NCBI GenBank assembly: GCA_016787565.1
Contig: JAEUUG010000015.1
Location: 248,001-312,000, forward strand
Source: Cyclobacteriaceae bacterium
Lineage (GTDB): Bacteria; Bacteroidota; Bacteroidia; Cytophagales; Cyclobacteriaceae
Reading direction: 5' to 3'
DNA: 64,000 bases
Shown here piece by piece: positions 8,753-16,800 of the stretch; position 1 is the stretch's first letter; each line of letters starts with the position of its first letter. The notes under the pieces were generated by a model that saw nothing but the letters and a program-made list of their open reading frames with translations, ran no database searches and had not been told where the DNA came from. A program made the position numbers and the translations under genes.

Positions 8753-9250
8753 CTAAAGTTCATCAATAATTTGCTTATCCATCGGCTTAACGCCAGAAGC
8801 AAAAAATTTAACCGTGCCGTCAGGCTTAATCAGGTACTTACAAAAATTCCAGGAAGGTTCTTTTCCTGTTTTCTCTTTGAGGTATTGAAACAAGGGATGT
8901 TGATCATTTCCCTTCACGGAAATTTTTTCAAACATCTGGAAGGTCACCCCGTAATTCTTCTGACAGAAAGAACTGATTTCGGCATTGGTGCCCGGTTCCT
9001 GCCCGCCAAAGTTGTTAGCCGGAAAACCGAGGATAGTGATTTTGTTGCCATACATCTCATGCAACTTTTGCAATTCGGCATACTGGGGTGTATATCCGCA
9101 TTGAGAAGCTGTATTTACAATTAACAGCGTTTTGCCCTGATAACTTTTAAAATCAATCACCTGACCGTCAATGGACGGAATTTTAAAATCATAAAGGGAA
9201 TTCATGGGCGTGATAAAAGAAAGAAAAAACAATACACTTAAAATTTTCAT
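8753..9250 (-). CDS. Glutathione-peroxidase-family protein, secreted copy
   Basis: A 165-residue GPx-family thiol peroxidase with a short hydrophobic leader (MKILSVLFFLSFITPMNS). The catalytic cysteine is in NTASQCGYTPQ, the conserved Gln in NNFGGQEPG and the Trp-Asn pair in WNFCKYLIK, so the full catalytic set is present. It is highly similar along its length to the adjacent gene at 8160-8735, which points to a tandem duplication with different N-terminal targeting. It is the first gene of the run gpx-gpx-menA. The physiological reductant is not shown by the sequence. Confidence 0.88.
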   Translation of the reverse strand: MKILSVLFFLSFITPMNSLYDFKIPSIDGQVIDFKSYQGKTLLIVNTASQCGYTPQYAELQKLHEMYGNKITILGFPANNFGGQEPGTNAEISSFCQKNYGVTFQMFEKISVKGNDQHPLFQYLKEKTGKEPSWNFCKYLIKPDGTVKFFASGVKPMDKQIIDEL

Positions 9251-9318
9251 ACTATTTCGGTTTGCTACTATAACACCAACAAGATAAGAATGTTCGCTTG
9301 CAAAGACTATGAACCGGC

Positions 9319-11106
9319 TTACATCCTTTCCGGAACCTGAATGCCCAATACGGCCATGGCACGTTTGATCACATCTGCAACAACCGATGAAAACGCGATA
9401 CGGAATTTCAGCTTGTCCTGATCGGCTTCATTAAAGATTGGAATGGACTGATAAAACTGATTATACCCCTTCGCCAGGTCGAAAGCAAAGTTTGCAATTA
9501 CCGCTGGAGAATAATCGCGTGCTGCTTCATTCAGCTTGTGAATGTAATTGCTGATCAAAAAGATGACTTCACGTTCAGCTGGCTCAAGTGAATTAACGTT
9601 CTTCCAGTATCCTTCGTCTGGTGAAATGCCCATCGTTTCTGCTTTGCGGATAATCGCGCGGATGCGTGCATGTGTGTATTGTATGAACGGACCGGTATGA
9701 CCTTGCAACTGAATGGACTCATTCGGATCGAAGAGCATGCGTTTCTTTGGATCAACTTTCAACAAGAAAAACTTCAATGCCCCCAAGCCAATCATTTCTG
9801 AAAGCTCTTTGATTTGCTGATCTGTTGCCTCTTCAATCTTTCCAAGCTCACGCGATTGCTTCTCTGCCTCATCCACCATTTCCTGCATCAGGTCATCGGC
9901 ATCTACTACGGTACCTTCCCGTGATTTCATTTTACCGGTTGGCAAATCCACCATGCCATACGAAAGGTGATAGCATTCCTTCGCCCATGCATATCCCAGC
10001 TTGGCCAAAATCAGGAATAAGACTTTGAAGTGATACTCCTGTTCATTGCCAACCGTATACACTTGCCGGCTGATCTTCGGGAAATCACGAAAGCGTAAAA
10101 TCGCTGTACCAATATCCTGCGTCATGTATACCGAAGTACCATCCGAACGGAGCAATACTTTCTGATCGAGTCCATCGGAAGTCAGGTCAACCCACACGGA
10201 GCCATCATCTTTTTTAAAGAATGCACCGTTGTCCAGTCCGCGCAACACTTCGTTTTTCCCTAACAGATAGGTTTCAGATTCATAATACAATTTATCAAAA
10301 TCAACGCCCATGCGTTTGTAGGTGCTGCCAAAACCTTCATACACCCAACCGTTCATGGTCTTCCACAAGTGAACCGTTTCCGGATCTTTTGCTTCCCACT
10401 TGCGCAACATATCAATAGCAAGTTGCATGATGGGTGCTTGCTTCTCGGCATCTGCTTCACTCACACCTTGCTGAATCAAGTCTTTAACCTGAGCTTTCAG
10501 GTTTTTATCAAACTCCACATAATACTTCCCAACAAGGTGATCGCCCTTGATACCGCTGCTGTGCGGAGTCTCACCCTTTCCGAACAACTTCCAGGCTGCC
10601 ATACTTTTGCAAATGTGGATGCCGCGGTCGTTGATGATTTGAACTTTATGAACAGTGTAGCCTAATGCTTTATAAATTTCTGCGACAGCGTAACCGAGAA
10701 AATTATTACGCAAATGACCGAGGTGCAACGGCTTGTTGGTATTCGGTGACGAATACTCGATCATAATTTCCTGATCGTTGGCAGGAAGGTTGCCAAAATT
10801 CTTATTGGCATAAATGGAATGGAATACCTCCATCCATACACGATCGGCTATAACAAGATTCAAAAATCCCTTCACCACATTAAACCGGCTAACAAAGCCA
10901 GTATGCGTTACCAAGTATTCACCAATCAGACGTGCCGTTTCTTCGGGTCCCTTCTTTGAAATTTTTGCAAGCGGAAAACAAACCAGTGTATGCGAACCTT
11001 CAAACTCCTGGTTGGTGGGTTGCAACTGCACATGGTCTACCGTTTGATTAAAGAGTGCAGTGAGTGCTTTTTGTATTTCCGTACGTAATGATTGATCAAG
11101 ATTCAT
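9319..11106 (-). CDS. argS: Arginyl-tRNA synthetase
   Basis: A 595-residue class I aminoacyl-tRNA synthetase that charges tRNA-Arg. The N-terminal additional domain (residues 1-110) is followed by the HIGH-type signature SSPNTNKPLHLGHLRNNFLG. The KMSK-like loop reads GKMKSREG. The C-terminal anticodon-binding domain ends LGIQVPERM. The length is normal for bacterial ArgS, and the ATG at 11106 gives the standard start. An isolated housekeeping gene; a pair of hairpin repeats separates it from the gene on its right. Confidence 0.97.
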   Translation of the reverse strand: MNLDQSLRTEIQKALTALFNQTVDHVQLQPTNQEFEGSHTLVCFPLAKISKKGPEETARLIGEYLVTHTGFVSRFNVVKGFLNLVIADRVWMEVFHSIYANKNFGNLPANDQEIMIEYSSPNTNKPLHLGHLRNNFLGYAVAEIYKALGYTVHKVQIINDRGIHICKSMAAWKLFGKGETPHSSGIKGDHLVGKYYVEFDKNLKAQVKDLIQQGVSEADAEKQAPIMQLAIDMLRKWEAKDPETVHLWKTMNGWVYEGFGSTYKRMGVDFDKLYYESETYLLGKNEVLRGLDNGAFFKKDDGSVWVDLTSDGLDQKVLLRSDGTSVYMTQDIGTAILRFRDFPKISRQVYTVGNEQEYHFKVLFLILAKLGYAWAKECYHLSYGMVDLPTGKMKSREGTVVDADDLMQEMVDEAEKQSRELGKIEEATDQQIKELSEMIGLGALKFFLLKVDPKKRMLFDPNESIQLQGHTGPFIQYTHARIRAIIRKAETMGISPDEGYWKNVNSLEPAEREVIFLISNYIHKLNEAARDYSPAVIANFAFDLAKGYNQFYQSIPIFNEADQDKLKFRIAFSSVVADVIKRAMAVLGIQVPERM

Positions 11107-11121
11107 GCATCAGCCCTTAGC

Positions 11122-11175
11122 CTTCTCCGGGGGAGAAGAAAAATAGTTACGAAGTTCCTCTCCCCCGGAGAGGAA
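11122..11175. repeat. Pair of short palindromic hairpins
   Basis: Two small palindromes lie between argS and the deoxyhypusine-synthase-like gene. One is CTTCTCC-GGG-GGAGAAG at 11122-11138; the other is TTCCTCTCC-CCC-GGAGAGGAA at 11155-11175. Their cores are also complementary to each other, so either two small hairpins or one longer stem can form. They resemble dispersed REP-like units and may also end transcription of the gene at 11183-12160 or shield mRNA ends. Confidence 0.5.
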
Positions 11176-11182
11176 CAGTGAT

Positions 11183-12160
11183 TTACATATCCAGAATATA
11201 GGCGAAGATCAGGGGCGCCACAATGGTAGCATCACTCTCAACAATAAACTTGGGTGTATCGATGCTCAGTTTACCCCATGTAATTTTTTCATTGGGAACA
11301 GCTCCGGAATAAGAACCATAACTGGTTGTTGAATCACTGATCTGGCAGAAGTAGCTCCAGAACGGCACCCCATCGCGCTCCAGATCCTGGTGCAGCATCG
11401 GCACCACACAAATCGGGAAGTCACCAGCAATACCACCACCAATCTGGAAAAATCCGATTCCATCGTTACCAGCATTGTTGGTATACCAGTCGGCCAGCCA
11501 AACCATATATTCAATTCCACTTTTCATGGTAGAGGCCTTCAGTTCACCGGTAAGTACGTAGGAAGCAAAAATATTTCCCATGGTAGAGTCTTCCCATCCG
11601 GGTACTACCATTGGCATATTACGTTCGGCTGCTGCAATCATCCACGAATTCTTCGGATCGATCTCGTAATATTGTTTCAAATCACCGCTGTTAATCATGC
11701 GGAACATGAACTCATGCGGGAACAGACGCTCACCCTTATCCTCTGCATCCTTCCACACTTTAAACAAATGTGCCTGTAATCTCCGGAATGCTTCTTCTTC
11801 GGGTATACAGGTATCCGTAACGCGGTTCAAATGATTTTGCAACAAATCCCACTCCTGTTCTGGCGTCAGATCACGGTAGTTCGGAATTCTTCTATAGTGT
11901 GAGTGCGCCACCAGGTTCATGATATCTTCTTCGAGGTTAGCCCCCGTGCAGGAAATGATGTGCACTTTATCCTGACGGATCATTTCAGCAAAGCTGATTC
12001 CGAGTTCGCCCGTACTCATGGCTCCGGCCAGGGATACCAGCATTTTTTTTCCATCGGCAATATGTTTTTTATAGCCTTTGGCTGCATCTACCAGGGCTGC
12101 GGCATTGAAGTGCAGGTAATGCTTTTCAATAAATGATGAAATAGGTCTGTTCTGGCTCAT
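11183..12160 (-). CDS. Deoxyhypusine synthase family protein
   Basis: A 325-residue cytoplasmic enzyme related to eukaryotic and archaeal deoxyhypusine synthase, which transfers a butylamine group from spermidine. The NAD-binding region contains SLAGAMSTGELG and IISCTGANLEEDI. The active-site lysine region WGKLSIDTPKFIVESDATIVAPL matches the WGK catalytic segment of the eukaryotic enzyme, so the lysine is conserved. Bacteria lack eIF5A, so the true substrate is probably another acceptor; bacterial homologues have been linked to homospermidine-type chemistry. I start at the ATG giving MSQNRPISSF; four residues could be added upstream. No polyamine genes lie next to it. Confidence 0.85.
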   Translation of the reverse strand: MSQNRPISSFIEKHYLHFNAAALVDAAKGYKKHIADGKKMLVSLAGAMSTGELGISFAEMIRQDKVHIISCTGANLEEDIMNLVAHSHYRRIPNYRDLTPEQEWDLLQNHLNRVTDTCIPEEEAFRRLQAHLFKVWKDAEDKGERLFPHEFMFRMINSGDLKQYYEIDPKNSWMIAAAERNMPMVVPGWEDSTMGNIFASYVLTGELKASTMKSGIEYMVWLADWYTNNAGNDGIGFFQIGGGIAGDFPICVVPMLHQDLERDGVPFWSYFCQISDSTTSYGSYSGAVPNEKITWGKLSIDTPKFIVESDATIVAPLIFAYILDM

Positions 12161-12416
12161 GATGGTATACAAATAGGAGAAATACTACTGTTTTAGTGGG
12201 GCGAAATTAAATAAAAACGAGGAAGTTTCGAGAAGTAATTTCCCTTGCCGGATAGATAATGAACGGGATTTAGACAGAGTTTGCTGCTTTCAAAGTCTGG
12301 CCGTATACTGGTGGGTAGATGAATTGGGTTAATTCGTCTAAAACACTACATACCCATCCGGAATCGATTGTTTAGATTTATACTTTTTCTAGATTTGTTA
12401 ACAACCCAACAGGCAT

Positions 12417-13166
12417 TTGAGCAACGCTATTGTTATTATACCTACCTATAAGGAGCGTGAAAATATCCGTTCCATTATTGATGCCGTTTTTGGCCTGCCG
12501 AAAGATTTTCATATTCTCATTGTTGATGATAACTCTCCGGATGGCACACCGGAAATTGTGGAAGAACTTCAGGAAGGCTACAACACTGCCGCAGAAACGA
12601 AACTTCACATGGTCAGGCGACCCGGTAAACAAGGTTTGGGTACAGCCTATATTGCCGGATTTCACTGGGCACTGCAAAAGGGATATGATTACATTTTGGA
12701 AATGGATGCGGATTTTTCGCACGATCCCAAGGACTTGATCAATTTATACCTGTCGTGTGCGGAGCATGGAAATGATGTAGCCATCGGATCGCGGTATGCT
12801 ACCGGAGTGAATGTAGTAAACTGGCCGATTGGCCGTGTCTTACTTTCGTACTTTGCCAGCAGTTATGTTCGATTGATCACCGGCATGCCCATTCGCGATA
12901 CAACAGCCGGTTTTGTTTGCTATCGGAAAAAAGTATTGTCAACCATACCGCTTGACCAGATAAAATTTGTGGGGTATGCCTTCCAGATTGAAATGAAATT
13001 TCTGACCTGGAAATTTGGTTTCATCTTAAAAGAAGTACCCATTATTTTTACCGACCGCACCCGCGGAGAATCCAAAATGTCGGCAGGAATTTTTAAAGAA
13101 GCTTTTTTTGGCGTATTGCAAATGACCATTCAAAGCTGGTTTAGGAAATATGTGCCCACCTCCTGA
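12417..13166 (+). CDS. Polyprenol-phosphate sugar (mannose) transferase, GT2 family
   Basis: A 249-residue glycosyltransferase of the dolichol-phosphate mannose synthase type. It should move a sugar from a nucleotide donor to a polyprenyl phosphate carrier at the inner membrane face. The GT-A fold begins IVIIPTYKERENIRSII; the DxD motif is in LEMDADFSHDP; the family phrase VAIGSRYATGVNVVNWP and RTRGESKMS are both present. There is no C-terminal membrane domain, as in DPM1-type enzymes. The start is a TTG: an in-frame stop lies 18 bases upstream and no ATG is available at the conserved N-terminus. It stands alone, between 240 bases without recognisable genes and the FKBP gene. Confidence 0.9.
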   Translation: MSNAIVIIPTYKERENIRSIIDAVFGLPKDFHILIVDDNSPDGTPEIVEELQEGYNTAAETKLHMVRRPGKQGLGTAYIAGFHWALQKGYDYILEMDADFSHDPKDLINLYLSCAEHGNDVAIGSRYATGVNVVNWPIGRVLLSYFASSYVRLITGMPIRDTTAGFVCYRKKVLSTIPLDQIKFVGYAFQIEMKFLTWKFGFILKEVPIIFTDRTRGESKMSAGIFKEAFFGVLQMTIQSWFRKYVPTS

Positions 13167-13300
13167 AAGGGCCCGAACTTTTTTTTCTCAACCGGACTTT
13201 CTCTACCTTTACAACTTGTTTCACCGGACAGCCTTTTTGCTTGGTCATCTCCTTGCTCAGCTCAATTCCTGCCCATATTAATTATCAAAAACAGACGTAT

Positions 13301-13771
13301 ATGCAAATCACCAAAGACAAGGTCGCCTCTATTCATTACACCCTGCGCGACAATGAAGGAACCATTATCGACTCCAGCGATGGACGCGATCCGCTACATT
13401 ACCTCCACGGTGCTGGTAACCTGATCATGGGCATGGAAGAAGGCCTGGAAGGAAAAGTAAAAGGCGATAAATTCGATCTCAAAATATCACCTGCTAAAGG
13501 ATATGGTGAAGTCGATTCTTCCCTTATTCAAAAAGTACCCCGTACGGCTTTTGGTGATCAGGAAGTAAAATCCGGAATGCAATTTTCTACCAACCAGGGT
13601 GGTGTGATTACGGTAAAAGAAGTTGGACTAGAATCCGTAACCGTAGATGCCAATCATCCACTGGCCGGTGTTGAATTGAATTTTGCGGTTGAAATCATGG
13701 AAGTACGCAATGCCACTCCCGAAGAATTAGCGCACGGACATGTTCATGGTCCGGGTGGACATCATCACTAG
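13301..13771 (+). CDS. FKBP-type peptidyl-prolyl isomerase, SlyD-like
   Basis: A 156-residue cytoplasmic isomerase/chaperone. The FKBP half-motifs VASIHYTLRDNEGTIIDSS and PLHYLHGAGNLIMGMEEGLEGK surround the inserted-in-flap domain typical of SlyD, and the C-terminus is histidine-rich (HGHVHGPGGHHH), suggesting metal binding. I use the ATG at 13301 rather than one 60 bases upstream, because the conserved sequence begins there. A TACCTTTA element at 13204-13211 could be the -7 promoter box. A strong hairpin terminator follows at 13794. Confidence 0.93.
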   Translation: MQITKDKVASIHYTLRDNEGTIIDSSDGRDPLHYLHGAGNLIMGMEEGLEGKVKGDKFDLKISPAKGYGEVDSSLIQKVPRTAFGDQEVKSGMQFSTNQGGVITVKEVGLESVTVDANHPLAGVELNFAVEIMEVRNATPEELAHGHVHGPGGHHH

Positions 13772-13793
13772 ACTGAAAAAATTTTAAATACAA

Positions 13794-13814
13794 AAAGACC
13801 GTTCATCGGTCTTT
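13794..13814. terminator. Rho-independent terminator, bidirectional
   Basis: The stem AAAGACCG / CGGTCTTT with a 5-base loop is flanked by an A run on the left and a run of T on the right. It lies between the convergent FKBP and C25 peptidase genes and can serve both strands. Confidence 0.88.
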
Positions 13815-13822
13815 TTTTTTAC

Positions 13823-16800
13823 TTACCGAACAACTACAACCTTACCCAACTTCGTATAGGATTGACCATCGTAGAGAATTACGAGACGGAAAAGATACAA
13901 ACCAGCAGCAACAGGAGTACCGTTATCCGATGCTCCATCCCAGAAAATTTCATTCGTGCCTATAATTAAAGGTGTAGTATTATCATCATTCAGATCACGT
14001 ACAACCTTACCATTAACATCCAACATGACAAGTGAAAAAGAGTCCGGTTCCTTTTCACCAGATATTTTGACACGGAAAGTCGTGCTCAATGCAAATGGAT
14101 TCGGATACGGATAACTAATGGATACCGCGGATGCATAATCAACCACAAACATAACTTCATAATCACCTTCGCTCACATTACCACGGGCATCTGCTGCACT
14201 TATCCGCAGCGTATATTCACCTTCTTCGAGATTGCGCGGTTTAAAAACAATTCGAAAATCAGCTGAAGCGGTTGCGGCAAACCATTGAACATCACTGCGC
14301 GAAAAATAAATTGGCGTAGGGATACACGTACCCGAACTACACGGATAGGTTAGAAAGAGTTTGATGTTGGTGGTATCTGCTTTCAAGAGGTAGCGGTTTT
14401 CATCCCACAACCGGATTTCAATAACAGGATTCGGTGATACAAAATCGCCATTGGCTACCAGGCGGCCATCAATCGTTACATCCATCACCGGTATATAGCG
14501 ATCATCAACAACATGAAGGTATTCGTTCATCTGAAGAACATTGTTGTCATAATATTGCTCCGGCACGATCCGCTGATTGACAAAAACAACAACATCATTA
14601 AAACCGGATTTACCGAACGAATTAAATTCAACCTGAAACCATGTTGTATCACCCGGTGCTGGAGATGCAATGGAAAAATTTTCCGCAACTGATGTGCGGG
14701 TTGTTGTATTAAAAGTTTGGTACGTCACATCGAGCGGAGAGGTAAATTGCTTATCACTTATATTCACAAAACCAAAGCGTCCCTTCCAGGTTTGGCCTTC
14801 AACTAAAACTTGTTGTGCCCCCGGCCCTTCAAAAATCAACATGCCCTCGGGTACCGGATCATAGGTAACGATCCATTTTTTAAGTTGAGCTGGCGTAAGG
14901 TTAACATTGTCTTCAGCTTTGAAGCGGAGCTTCAGGCTAGGATACGTTACCGGATCAATGGCACTCAGATTTAAATTGCCCTGAATATCCGGAAACAAAA
15001 GTGTTTCATCACCATTCAGCTTCACCCCTATCACATCTATTCGGTGCACATCAAAAGCCTCCACGTGCTTTACTGTTGAAAAAAGTTCTTTCCAGTGCAA
15101 GGCAGGGCCAATGGGTACGGATGTCATCATACCCGAAGTATACCGACCCGTAATGGTTTTATTCACCAAAAGTTCTTGCTGATCCGCTGGTGCAAGTGCT
15201 GATCTGAAAACAGTTGCTGATCCGGGCGCCAGGCCTTTGCGTCCGAAAATAACAACGGGCTCACCCGGAAGAAGATTATCCAGCTGGGAAATGCTAATAC
15301 CCAATTCACCCAATTTTGTTTTAGCAGCAAGCGGCCATGAAGCATACCCCGCATCACCTATAGTATAGAGCACGACTGAATCACCTGCCGCAATGTTATT
15401 TACATAGGCAATGATGTCGTCATTGTTACCGGTTACCATTTCTGCTGGTGCAAAGCTATTGATTACCCAAGGTTCACGGCCACATGCTCGGCCAGCCCGA
15501 TTATACCATTTAAACGGAACCCCGATGTAAGGTACAGTTGATCTCCGATCGAAAGCAATGAGGTTAAGCGTGTTGTAACGACACACAAAACCCTGTGTTA
15601 CCAGGTTGTATTCTGCTCCGGCAATTTTCACACTGTAGTCGGTAATAACGGTCGGCTTACTGGCACCAAATATCCGGATGGCTACATCGGTAACCGTTTC
15701 CGGATATGTTAATTCGCGTATCTCCGAATCGTACACCAAACCTTCTGATGCATTTTCCAGGTACTGTGGAAAGTGAAGTTGTGCCCACCCTTCGGGACTA
15801 TCCTGAATGTAGGTAAATGAACTCATGGTCCATTCCGTACTTTCACCAGGCATGGGATCGGCCAATTTTGTGCGCCAATAGTAAGCCACTGAATCCTGGT
15901 CAAGTAAAGAAACGAGCTGCCGCGCCAGTACCGTTCCGGTGGTATTGAATTGTTTCCTGAAAGGACTAGTAAAGGTATTCACGGTATCCAACTCAATACT
16001 AAAATCACGTTCACCTGAAAGTAAGTCGGTACTCTGCCATGAGAGATTCACTTGTTTTTCATTGACAATAGCATACGGATACGGGAATAAATTGCGCGTA
16101 CCGTTAGAGGGAATAAAGAAGTTTACGCTTGCCGTATTGTTGGCTTTCGTCAATTCTGGTATGATGCCGTCAGGATCAATGGTAACGGTCAGGATATTAT
16201 TTCCGTATCCGGGATTGCGCTCTTTCCGAATGATGAAACGGATGGTGTCGCTGTATAAAACCGGGGCAAACAACGAATCATAGATTACCACCGAGTTGTC
16301 ATTAAAGGTTCGCTTCACTTCAATACGAAAATTTCCTTCTTTGGCCTGACCAAAGTTTCGTACAATCATTTTCAATGCAAACGAATCGGATAACGCTGTT
16401 ACCGGCAATCCATTAAATGATTCAATGGAAAGATTGTCACCGGTAATGTCATAATCGGGTTTTTTAGCTCCAAATAATTTAACAGCCGGATCACCCAGCA
16501 ATAGCATTTGTTGCACCTGCGTGACATTTACAATAGAGGGTGCGGAAGTGGACATATATTGTCGCGCTACTTCCTTCTGAATATCACCGATACCTTTTTG
16601 AATATAGGTTGAATCACCATACCCCACACGATAAAATACATCGGAATACTTCTGCAGTGTTCCGACTAATCCAAAGTATGTATGAGCAATAAAACCAACA
16701 GCGCCCTTGTTTTCCGCATTGATCCAATCTTCTCCCCAGATTTGTCCATTCAGAAAAAATGACCCGGCATTACAACCATTAATCAGAAACATCGGATACT

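Noticed and set aside
13241..13300. Upstream ATG extending the FKBP protein by 20 residues
   Set aside because: The extra residues do not fit the family, which starts MQITKDKVASIHY at 13301; a promoter-like box at 13204 also allows an untranslated leader.
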